From: Symbiodinium natans
Lineage: Eukaryota > Sar > Dinophyceae > Suessiales > Symbiodiniaceae
DNA: 64,000 bases
Reading direction: 5' to 3'
NCBI GenBank assembly: GCA_905221605.1
Contig: CAJNDS010000391.1
Location: forward strand, 743,440 to 807,439
In this document: positions 43,621 to 55,600 of the stretch, piece after piece
How positions within the stretch are numbered: the first letter of the stretch is position 1
Layout: the number at the start of each line of letters is the position of its first letter
The notes under the pieces: generated by a model
What the model saw: the letters and a program-made list of their open reading frames with translations, nothing else
Told to the model about the DNA's origin: nothing
The model's database searches: none
Translations under genes and position numbers: made by a program

Positions 43621-46600
43621 TTATATTTATACCACCCCTTAAAACCAACGTTTTACTATGTTTTCCTATCGTGCACTATGAAAACCTCCCCCCAGAGACC
43701 CTCAATTCCAGAATTCCAGATTTTTTGAGACCCCTACTTCCAGAATTCCAGATTTCTTGAGAATTCCAGAATTCCAAATTTTTTCAGACCCCCCGTTCCA
43801 GAATTGCAGAATTCCAGATTTTTGAGAGGCCCCCAGTTCCAGAATTCCAGAGTCTGGAATTCTGGAACGAGGTGTCTCAAAAAAATCTGGAATTCTGGAA
43901 ATGGGGCCAAAAAAAATCTGAAATTCTGGAATTCTGGAACTGGGGGGTCTCGAAAAAATCTGGAATTGTGGAATTCTGGGATTCTGGAATTCTGGCATCC
44001 AAAATACAAAGATAAAAAGAAAAGCACCAGTAGTAACAACGGAAACGCATATATACGTCTCGGAAAATTGGAGTCTTATTATTCTTAATGGGATTCCTAT
44101 TAGTTTTTTAGGGTTTCCTTATTATTTTCTAGGCTTCCAATTAATTACATTTAATAATATTCCTGTTCACTTTACTGGGAGTTCGTATTAAATTATCAAG
44201 ATTTCGAATAAATTTACTAGCATTCAAATTGTTTTTAAAATAGGTTTCCTGTATCTGTTTGATGGGGTACGTATCACATTTTAAAGGATGCCGATTAAAG
44301 GATGCCTGTAAACTTTTTTGGGTTTAGTATTGGTTCCTATTCATTTTAATCAGGTTCCAAGTAATTTGAATACGATTCTTTGTAATTTTAAATGCATTCT
44401 TAATCCCAGTTATTTTAATAAAAGTCTAAGAATTTTTAATATGCTTCATAACAAATTTTAAACATATTCCTATGAGTGGTTATAGGCTTCTTGTTCAATT
44501 TATTAAGATGTCGTACAATTTCTAATTGAATTCCTTTTGCTTTGATAAGCTTCCTACTTTGAATAGGCTCCGTATGTATTTTAACAGGGTTTCTCATTCA
44601 TGTTGAAAGGATTCCTAATAATTTTCATAGGGTTCCTACTAGATGCAACAGTGCTCCTATTATTTTTTGAATCCTGTTCCCTATTCATTTCAATTGGACT
44701 CGAAAAAAATATTGTAAGTCTTAATCATTTTAATAGCAATCCTATTAGCTAAAAGTTTTAATGGGGTTCGTAATATTTCTAACAGTACGACTCTTATTGT
44801 TTTAAAGGGCAGAATATTATTGGCTCGTCTTAATCTTAAAAGGATTCATCTTCATGTTAAACGGATTCCTGTTACTCTTAAATTTCATTCGGAGTCAAAT
44901 TAATGTAATAAGCTTCTACATATTTAAACCGGATTCCCATTACTTGTACTAGGATTCTTACTAAGTTTTTAAAAAAGATTCGTATTAATTTCAATAGGGT
45001 TCTCATCATTTTAATGGGGGTCCTATTGATTTAAATAGGATTCCTATTGGATTCATACGAACCCTATGAATCCTATTAAATTTAATAGGAACCCAAGTAA
45101 AACTAACAGCAATCTTATTGAAATTAATAGCAATCCACGATCTCGAGCAAATTGTTCAGGCCACTTCTGTTTGAGCACTCGCTCGAGCAATTGCTGAGTG
45201 GATCGAATTATGTGAATTAAGCTTTTTGGAATCAACGAAGTTAATTAAAGTAATTACATCCATTACGTTAGACAAACCAGTGACATCTAGTAAAATATTT
45301 AATGAATTAATAAAACCCGACCAGGACCAAACTGGCAGGCCGATCTGTCGGACTTCAGGGAAGAGCATTTGGAAACGTGGCAAGCAAACTGGCGGTAAGG
45401 GCCATGGCAAACAGAAGGGCTGGCGCGGAAACAATCGCTAGGGAGATGATGACCTGGTACAGAGGGCAGCTGCTGCAGCAGCCAGGGCGGCCGTGGAAGC
45501 AGTCCACAAGCCGCTGGCAGGGATGCCGCCCTCCCAGAAGAATTTTTGCAGGAGTCCTGTCGGACGGCCAGCAAGCCAAGCGTGCTGACCGCCCGAGCAG
45601 TTGACCTCCACAGTTTGACGCCAACGTCGGGAGGCACGTTGAAGCGCAGTAGCACAAAAGGCGGAGCTGCTTGTTTGCTGGCTGTGCGTGTCTGCTGTCT
45701 TCATCTGCGCCTTACCTGGTAGCTGACCCACGATGGCCCCACCGCGCAACCACTACGGACCGAGCCCGACAAGGCGCCAACTCCCGCGCCCCAGTCGGGA
45801 CGGAGCTATGCAAGCCTCATCGCGTGTGTTCGCGGAGCAGCCGGAGTCGCGAGAAAAAAAAAAAACGAAGTTGAGTTTGCTGACCCTCCAGCCCCACGCC
45901 GTCTGCCGCCGTTGCGCTGAGCAGGGACGGCGTGATGACAGCGCGTAATTTCGCCAAATGAAATGGACGGGAGAGGAATGATAGAAAAGAGAGAAAACAT
46001 TTTGGCAGAAAAAACGGAAACATTGACATTGCCGCGAAGCAGTCGGAAAGCCAGGAGCGGAGGTCAGTCAGCTGATTACGTCGGCATGCTGGGCCGGGCG
46101 ACACTAAAGAACTGGTGCCGAGCTGCGACAAGAGTGGCGACCACACTGCGCCGAGCAACGTGCTGTCGACCGCAAGCTGCAAGCTGCGCACACGCCACCA
46201 CGGATGGCAGCAAATCGCCTCCGGACCGTTGGCGACCGTGTGCGAACCTCGCACCTGCCCTCGACCCCAGGCTTACCTTTGGCTTCAATTTTTTCCTCCC
46301 CTTTCGCGTGTTTGTGTTGTGTCGACTCCGGCTGCCCTTCCCTCTGAATTCCGTCCGGTGCCAACGCCGTGCTCGCCTCGACACGTACGACATGTACGGT
46401 CCTTCGCTGCCTGTCCCCGCATTGGACTTCGCGCCTCTGTTCGAGCGCGGGCCACAAGAACCGAAACAATCTCCCAGCCATCTATTCTGCACGCGCCCTG
46501 GAGCACTGACGAGCATTCCATTTGCGTCAGCACACACTCTCCACCCACATGCCCGCGGCCAGCGACGTCATTCGGGCCATGCCAACAACACACTTGCACA

Positions 46601-49600
46601 AGGCCGCCGCAATGCTTTTGTATACCTTGACATCATAGGCTTTGGGGTCGGAATATTCTCGAATCCTACGTTGTTTGTCAGAGGTCGAACTCAAAGACGA
46701 CGTCCGAGCAGCGCTGCGCAAGCAAACTGCCACAAGCGTTGCCCGCCATATCGGCCCGTGCATTTCAACTACAAAGGCCCGCTGCAGCCTGCCGTGCAGT
46801 AGAGGAGCCGATCGGGGTACCATATAATATGTATATATATATATATATACATAGACATATACATATGTAAATATGCTGCATATATGTATGTGTATGCATG
46901 TGTTTTTGTACCCGTTACGTCTGTTTGTTAAAGGTATGCCCTTGGGTCCCGGTTTAGGATGCTGGGGGCCCTCCTACCCTGGCCGTCAGCAAGCCCGGCT
47001 TCAAAAAACGATTTTGCCCTGAGGGTTTAGGGTTTAGGTTGAGGGTTTCGGGTTTAGGGTTCAGGGTTTAGGGTGGTTCAAAGGGTTGAGGGTTGAGGGT
47101 TTAGGATTCAGTGTCAGAAGTGCTTTTGTCATGTCCTCACCGCGGACCCTGCACCCAAAATCCCACCAACCCTGATGCTCCATTTCAACCCGGCTTCCCC
47201 TCAAAGCCACAATTTTCAAGAGAGGGGCCCAGCTCACCCAACCCTAGCGTTTTTTTTTGGTTTCTGTCGCACCATGTTTTTCGGGAAAGGGAGGGGCGGA
47301 GGGGCGGGGCGGGAAGCGGGGGCAGGCGCTTGACAAGCTTTTCAGAGCTTAGGGTTTGTGTCAAAAGGTGAGGGTTGACCTTAGGCCCTCAACCTAAATC
47401 CTAAACCCTAAACCCTAAACCTTAAACCCTAAACCCACACCGCACGGCGTCCAGGACCCTGAGCCTGTCAAAGTGGTGTTGTCAGAATTCCTTCCCAGAC
47501 TCCGCTCAGAGGATCTGGAAAGAACGTTTAGGGTTCAAGGTTTAGGGTTTAGGGTTTAGGGATATTTGGGGGGTATTCTTTGGGGGTGCTCCACTTCCTA
47601 AATCCTCCCAGACGTCTTGGGCTATCCAGTCCTGCGCTGTGAAGGTCGCACGACCGCTACTTCCTGGATCGGGTCTGCCTCAGCCTTATCCCAACAAGCC
47701 GGTGTGGGAATCCTCAAGCACCGAAGTGGGCGCACATCCCAAGATCTAAGGCAAGAAAGTTGCAGCCCCTGAGCCTAGCCTAAGCCCTAATCTGGGGTTT
47801 GGGGTGCACACGCAGAAGGGAACTGTGGTTGCGAGGGTTCATCGTATACGTCTGCATATTCAGGCTTTTTTTGATGGCCAGGCCAGTTCTGAAGGCAGGT
47901 GATGTACAAGAGGGTTCTCCGTGAATGAGTGAGTGCACTGCACCGATGTGGTTCGCACAATTTGACCTGCGGCCGAGGAGTTCGGGGATTTGGGTGTTGT
48001 ACTCCGACTCTGGCTCCGAAATTCCTCACAAGCCCAAGTCTCCTGGTGCTCCCGGGATTCTTTAGCCCGAAACCCTCAACCGTCGAAACCACTTGGTGTA
48101 TGTGTCATCCTCTGGAATTGGCCCCGCAGTGCGTGGGCTTGGCACGTGGCAAATAAATAGACTAGTATGCATGTGTCCCGTCAACTAGGCGGGTGGTGAC
48201 AACCCTAAACCCTAAACCCTAAACCCTAAACCCTAAACCCTAAACCCTAAACCCTAAACCCTAACAATCCTTACTCGTAACTCCGGAAATGAGGCGACCA
48301 AATCTTCGAGATCGACGGCAACGGCGAGACCTTCACCCACCCAGGACTTCGGGATTTAATATAGGGGTCGGAATGATTGCTAGGCGTTGTACCCTAAACC
48401 CGAAACCCTAAACCCTAAACCCTAAACCCCAAACCCTAAACCCTAAACCCTAAACCCAACAGCACCGGGAGTAGGCCCTTACTTCCTTTTTTGAGGGTTG
48501 GGGCTCCCTTGTAATCCCCATAAACCAAGAAGGGTGCCCTTGTTTCTTCCTAGGTTACTTCCGGATCTAGAGTACTAATCGTATTCCCTTAGGGCCCGTT
48601 TATCATGAAACTACACTAGCCTCCAAAACCCTATTCTAATCATTCAGGTGCCTACATTAGGCGTGAGGTTTAGGGCTTTTGTAGGATTTGCAGGGTTTGT
48701 CGGAATGCCGAGACTATGAATCCTGGAGGCCCAAACATCTCAGCCCAGGGTGCCAGGTGAGCGAATCCCTTTTTCTCATTCCTGAAGGACCGACCTCCAC
48801 CCTTCCACAAAAAATAGAAGAACTTTCCTGACCCGAAAACCCAAAACCCTGCCCAAAAAACACCTCAACCCTCCCTCTCAACACGGAACCTTGGCATGTT
48901 CCCCCTTATACTAGCAGTCCTTAATCGGGATGATAGTAGGGGTACTGTAATCCCTATTTAAGGAGCTGTGAGTATAAGGGGGAACATCCCCTTAACCCTA
49001 AACCCTAAACCCTAAACCCTAAACCCTAAACCCTAAACCCTAAGCTCTAACAAAAACCTAAACCCTCCCCCTCAACACGGAACCAAAGGAAGCTGGGAGC
49101 TCTTCCTGAAGAGAAGGGCTGAGCGGTACAAGGCCTGACCTGATCTGGGGTCCAGGAGATCGAGGTTAGGGTTCAGGGTTCAGGGTTCAGGGTTTAGGGT
49201 TCAGGGTTCAGGGTTCAGGGTTCAGGGTTTAGGGTTTAGGGTTTAGGGTTTAGGCCCTAATGGCATTCCCCACCCAGCCCAGATGGAGAACAAAAGGGTT
49301 TAGGGCCTTGTAGTTACAGGATTGCTTAAGACTTAGGGGTGAACATCTTCTTGGGCACATGGTGTAACACGGCAGCCCTTCCGGTATGCCAGAACCTGAC
49401 TGATGGCCAGTACTTGGAGATTTAGGGTACTTGTTAATCAAATATAAGTGCGCTTATAACTTATGACCGTAACAATACCCATATTCGGGCACTTAAGGGT
49501 CTCAAACGTGGGTTATAAGAACAGTTACAATTGGTTAATAAGTACAATGAACCTCCAAGTAGTGCCCTTATTCCAGATTTAGGGGCTTCAGGATCCCTGA

Positions 49601-52600
49601 TATAATCCTTTGAACAAAGAAAAGGGAGGGAGGGGGGGGGGGGGGGGGGGGGGGCGCCCTGTTTAATCCTAGGTTACTGGGTCGGATGCCTGTGGCTTGA
49701 GTTTGTTGCATGTCGGCTTTTGGGTGCGTGGGGTGTCCAGGTCCCAGCTCAGTAGCTAGAAACCCTCACCTTCGACATGAAGGAAGCCCTAAACGGCTTT
49801 GTGCTTTGTGCTTACAGAGGACGATGAACAGAAAACCGATAGACTTTCAAGATTTTAGGGTTCGGGCGAAGGATCCTGTTTTCGCCTTGGTTGGGAGCAG
49901 GTCCGCGCCGGCGAAGTTGCAGACGCCAAGGTGCGCAAGAGCTGTCAACATTGAATGTGGGGTCTAAATGAAGTCTAAAAATGGGATCGTTTACCGTATA
50001 GCCGTTTAAGGTTTGGCAAGAATATTCTGAGGGTTGCTCTAAATTGGGGGTCCTTCTTGCTAAGGAACACGCACTAACAGAACTACGCTACTCAAGTCTC
50101 TTGGGGTATAGAGGGGGTCGGTCATGTAGATTGTGCTTACCCTAATAGCCCTAAACCCTAATAGCCCTAACCCTTAACCCTAAACCCCGGCGACGAAGGC
50201 TGGATTGGTGATTGGGATTCGTGGGTGCGGTTTCCGAATTTTCATTTCGATTCTTGGAGTTGAAGCCTTTACAATGTTGTAGGGTGTGGGGGACAAATGG
50301 GTCTTAGGGCTTTGAGTTGCCTAGAATTTGGGTTGGTTCGGTTTAGGGTTTAGGGTTTAGGGTTTAGGGTTTAGGGTTTAGGGTTTCGGGTTTCGGGTTT
50401 CGGGTTTAGGGTTTGGGTTCTGTGACATTCTGGGGTTGTAGGTTTTCAGACTTTTGGGGTTTCATGGTTTGGGTAAAACACCCCTACGCTTGCGTGGAAA
50501 CCCGCAAGACCCGAAAGCCTTACAAACAAAAAAACGGTGTAGGCATGTTCCTTTGAGTCAGAGGTCCCCAAAAGGGGCCCCTGAAGCCCAAACCATAAGC
50601 CTTGAAGCCTCAAGCCCAGACCACTAAACCCTAAAGAAACCCGAAAGAGAGGGTTTTTCCCCCATTTTCCAAACCATGGATCCCGCAGTGCTGTGGTTCG
50701 TCGAGTGGCACAAAACCCTCTTACACCCTGAAACCCTGAAACCCTAAACCCTAAACCCTAAACCCTAACCCTAAACCCTAAACCCTAAACCCCAGGTGCA
50801 GCTGCGGAGAGCTGAAGAATGGGCTCGGCGCGGGCCCAGCGGTCGCGGCACGAAGAATCGGGCCGGGCCGCGGTGTGGGGTTTAGGGTTTAGGGTTTAGG
50901 GTTTAGGGTTTAGGGTTCAGGGTTCAGGGTTCAGGTTTTAGGGTTTAGGGTTTCGGGTTTATGGTTTAGGGTTTAGGGTTTAGGGTTTAGGGTTTCAACA
51001 TATATGAGACTTAATGTTTCACCTTCAACATTTCGCATAATCAGCATCGACACAACCATACCGAAGAGCCATAATTCCTGGCACCTCGCTTCCTGAACCC
51101 CAATTCTGGGATTGCGGATTTGCGAGTTGAACTTCTAACGTCGACCGACACCTTCCCAGTCCAAGCTTTCTGGTTTTGGGGTTTAGGGTTTAGGGTTTAG
51201 GGTTTATAGGGTTTAGGGTTTAGGGTTCGGGCGCCCAAAGTCCTACACAGAGTCACACAAATGCAGATACGCAGCAGGCGCAGATGAACGCCGTGGAGGA
51301 TCTTCGGCAGCGTGCGCAGAAGGCCCAGTGAGCCCGCAACCCTTGAGTAGGATCTCGGGTTAGGGTTTCGGGTTTCGGGGTCTAGGGGGGGTTTAGAGTT
51401 TAGGGCGACTGCCCAAGCCCGGATGCACAAGGGTTTAGGGTTTAGGGTGTCCTCCTCGGCTCAAAAGAAAATTGTCCCCGAATCCAATCCATCCCTGAAG
51501 GGTACTCCCTGGGTGCAAAGCAGATGCTTTAGGAATCCGGAACCCTAAACCCTAAACCCTAAACCCTAAACCCTAAACCCTAAACCCTAAACCCTAAACC
51601 CTAAACCCTAAACCCTAAACCCTAAACCCTAAACCCTAAACCCCGGGTTGAGGTGGTGGCCGTCAACGACGGCAACCCTGACCTCCAAGACAAGATGCTG
51701 AAGGCCGGTTTTTGGGGGCTTAGGGTTTAGGGTTTAGGGTTTAGGGTTTAGGGTTTAGGGTTTAGGGTTTAGGGTTTAGGGTTTCATGGTGGGGGAAGGG
51801 GGTTAGGATTTCAAAATGATAGCCCTGGTTAGTGGGTGGTGGTGTGTAGCATTTCGCATTTTTCAGGCGTGCAAGTCTAAGCATTGTGTCGTGGATTTCG
51901 GGATGTGTTGGTGTAGGGGGCGGGGGGTGGATCAAATCACAGGTCCGACTGGCAAGCCAAAGCAGTAGCGCCCACCCAGACTCTGGACGCCACACCCCAT
52001 GCCCCGAGACTGTAAGCACTTATACTTGGAGGTTCATGGGCACTTATAACTCTAATTATAACTGTACTTATAAACCCCCTAAGTATCTAAGTAGGTTATA
52101 AGTAGACTTATAATTGGGGTTATAAGTACCCATGAACCTCCAAGTAGGGCACAGCCAAGGACAGTTCGGTGGGTGGTTCTGGTATCGGGCCTGATCCCAA
52201 CAGCAGCAAAGGCCCGAGGTGCCCCCTAAAGCCACCAGAAGACCAACCCCACCCTGGGATTTAGGGTTTAGGGTTTAGGGTTTAGGGTTTAGGGTTTAGG
52301 GTTTAGGGTTTAGGGTTGAGACATGTACAAGCCCTGCATCCTCGCCCACGAGTCCTCAAGTGAAACTTGAAGATCCCTAAACAGTTCCTCGGCCTCTGGC
52401 GCCTTCCGTGCGCCCAGGGCAATTCCATCAAAGCCGCGTCTGGGGCCTACCTGCGCTTGTTTTCGCGTCTGTTTGTTTTTTTTGTTGCATGGTTTGGGAT
52501 TTAGGAAAAATGCCACTTGGTGATGCCCGAGGATGATGCATCCTGGAATTAGAGCTGCTTGTGGCCTCTATTCTGGCTGTTTGTTGTTACAGACCTGAAT

Positions 52601-55600
52601 CATGCAAGCCAGTTTAGGGTTTAGGACAGGACTTTCTCTGATCTGCGTCCTTAGGACATGTTCAGGTTTAGGGTTTAGGGTTTAGGGGTTTAGGGGTTTA
52701 GGGGTTTAGGGGTTTAGGGGTTTAGGGGTTTAGGGGTTTAGGGGTTTAGGGGTTTAGGGGTCATGCTGGACCAGGCCTCATCCCCCAACTCTTATGGGCT
52801 TAGGGTGTGCATAAGCTTAGGCCGGTAAGCCATCTTCTCAAGCAAAGGCGACAAGCATGGCCGTTATGGTATTGCTGGTCCAGCTACGAGTACTGCATGT
52901 GGGCCTCGTGCTTCATCTATGGGCAGTTCTCTAAACTAGGGTCCCTTTTTGGGATCCCTTTTAAAGAGTGCCGCCTTACCATGGGCACCAAAAGGGAAAC
53001 TACACATATATCTATATACATATATACATCCATACATTTTTCCTATTCTAGAAATTCTCAGCCCCAGTAGTGAGGTCCAAGATTTCAACTTATCACGCGA
53101 ATCACGCATGAAGGTCGACCAGCACTATTGGCTGCATGTTTCTGACAGACGTCGTGGTGGAGGTGCCGGGCCGTGGCCGAAGCTTGCCCAAAATGGATCT
53201 TTGGGGGCGCGGAGTTCAGAAATTTGGGGTCCCGTCATAACCCTAAGCGCATGTAGCCCTAAGCCCCTAAACCCCTTCATAGCCCAGTGGTACCTTCTTT
53301 CCACTTGTTTTGGTTCAAGGTTCCCTTATCAAGTAACCCTGATTATGATTTGGTTATATACTGGGCTACCCAGACCGTAAACTCTAGGCAAATGTAAGTA
53401 CAGTGTAATTCCAACACCCACACGCCGGAGGACAAAAACAAGCACTTAACATGCAATATGCAATGTTAATCCCCAGCATGCATCTACACCACCCTAAACC
53501 CTAAACCCTAAACCGCCTAAACCCAATCTACACCCGCAAATCTGTTCAGACCTCGGGGCCCTCCTTGTGGGATCATACAGTTCCTCCAAGCAAACCCAGC
53601 AGAGGCCCTAATGGGTTTAGGGTTAGAATTTAGGGTTTAGGGTTTAGGGAACAGCCCCGACGTATCCAATTGCAGGATTAAGCCGAAGAAAGAGTTAGTT
53701 CTAGGTCCGAGACTCTTGTCTAGCATAGAAGTTATTCCAGTCCGAAACCTGCGCTTCTGAGGCCACAGAATGATACAGGCCAAGTAAGCCGTTTGTTCAG
53801 CGTTTAGGGTGCGGAAGTCGCAAGAGTTGATCGCTTGGGGTTTTGGGGTTGATTTCGGGTTAGGTATTTCAAGTTGAAGCTACTTCAGGGCCTGAACGCA
53901 AAAACGCTCCAGCAAGATCAGCAACCCCAAAACCACTCAAAAACACCCCCAAAACCCGTTCACAAACCCCCTCCAACCCGTTTATAGTCATTGTTTATCC
54001 CTTCAATCCCTAAACCCTAAACCCTAAACCCTAAACCCTAAACCCATTGTTTATCCCTTCAAACCCTTTTCAAAGTAGCGCAGTGGGGAGCCCCGAACTC
54101 TCAAGAAGCCAACTCAAGAGCTCCCAAGGCGAGAGAGAGAGAGAGGGTGAGAGGGTTTCAGCAAGTCGTTCCCATTTAAAGGCCAAGGGTTGCAGTGTTC
54201 AGGGTTTAGGGTTTAGGGTTCAGGGTTCAGGGTTCAGGGTTCAGGGTTCAGGGTTCAGGGTTCAGGGTTCAGGGCTTGGGCTTGAGGGTTTAGGGTTTAG
54301 GGTTTAGGGTTCAGGGCTTAGGGTTTAGGGTTTAGGGTTTATAGGGCAAGGAGTGCTCAACAACATCAGCCTGAGTTTCCAGAATGGTGACAAGGCGGGT
54401 GTGGGGGGGGTGTCAATAGACGATGAGTTTAGGGTTTCTGGTTCAGGGAGTAGGTTGTGCGAGTGAGTGATTGTGAGAGTGAGCGTGAGTGAGCGTGTGA
54501 GAGTGAGTGAGTGACTGTGTGTGTGTGTGTGTGTGTGTGTGTTTGTCAGTGTGTGTGCGCGTGCGTGCGTGTGTGTGTTGAGTTGGGAGAATATGTTTGC
54601 CTTTTCGTTCGGCCGTACTTTCTAAATCCGAAACCCGCTAACCCCGAAACACTAGGCAGGTGGCAAAACAATGCCCAGCAAGTTCCCTTGGGGACCAAAT
54701 GAACCCTAAAATTGGGGTCATATACCCTGTACTACTATAATTCCTATTAAGGTATATGAACCATAAACCCTTTTAGGGTTCATTTCGTCCCAGCAAGTTC
54801 TAGGGGCTTTCAGAGTGTACTTTCAGGGTTGCAAGCTCTTGAGCTAATAGCCTGCATCCCCTCTTTCTGGCTTCGGGTGTAGCGGTCAAGTGCGACTACC
54901 ACAAAATGTGTATTCCAATTTAGCAGTGTCCGGGACTTCAATTGCTTTGCAAGAGCCGACGGACCCGAAACCAAGGTATTGTCAGAGGTACTTCATGTGA
55001 GATAGGGTTTGAATTGCTGATATAGGTGAGTATGACTTCTTCTGACCATTGGTGAACGGATGTATTGTGCTCTTTTCGGGGATACAAGCGAAAAATCAAC
55101 TGTTTCACGTATGAATAGCACACTCTGCAGCCTTAGGTAAGGTTCAGGGTGGATGGTTTAGAGTTCAGGGTCCAGGGCTTTTTTGGCGGAAGCGCAGTGC
55201 GCGGGTTAGGGTTTAGGGTTTAGGGTTTAGGGTTTAGGGTTTAGGGTTTAGGGTTTAGGGTTTAGGGTTTAGGGTTTAGGGTTTAGGGTTTAGGGTTTAG
55301 GGTTTAGGGTTTAGGGTTCAGGGTTCAGGGTTCAGGGTTCAGGGTTCAGGGTTCAGGGTTCAGGGTTCAGGGTTCAGGGTTTAGGGTTTAGAGCTCCAAG
55401 CCTTGAACCGAAAGCGCTACGTTTCAGAAGAACGAGACCCTAAGCCGGAGAAGCCATGGAGGCGCAGGTACCTGGAGACCTGGTCTCCCCTAAACCAGTC
55501 AACCCCTCAACCCTTTAAAGCCTCCCTAAACCCCAAACCCTAAACCCTAAATAAGGTACCCTAAACCCTAAACCCTAAACCCTAAATAAGGTACCCTAAA

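Larger units (their letters stand above)
43318..47454. other. ABC-F intron 7 (about 4.1 kb), structured AT-rich and GC-rich segments
   Basis: In order: TA/TTTA microsatellites (43498-43632), a 300-bp inverted repeat (43697-44000), AT-rich degenerate repeats (44080-45230), and a GC-rich segment (45330-46820) with many overlapping open frames on both strands and no telomeric units. The longest, 45963-46802 plus, 279 residues, has no domain I recognise. Then come a TA microsatellite (46822-46870) and telomeric patches (47018-47105, 47400-47436). Confidence 0.5.
51708..54350. other. ABC-F intron 14 (GT donor)
   Basis: TTTAGGG array starting 13 bases after the donor (51718-51785), a perfect family D element (52023-52146), a TTTAGGG array (52258-52316), a TTTAGGGG octamer array (52674-52760), a family F element (53279-53335), CCCTAAA (54007-54045) and a TTCAGGG array (54198-54275) close to the acceptor. 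Open frames at 52807-53380 are unassigned. Confidence 0.6.

Noticed and set aside
43700-44039. Minus-strand frames with repeated RIPEFQIF
   Set aside because: Arise from the CCAGAATTCCAGA inverted repeat.
45340-46830. Many overlapping open frames on both strands, up to 279 residues
   Set aside because: No domain, no signal peptide, no consistent strand; GC-rich DNA keeps several frames open. Left as unassigned, not called a gene.
52807-53380. Open frames in ABC-F intron 14
   Set aside because: No domain, and the second frame contains a family F element; no support for an exon.
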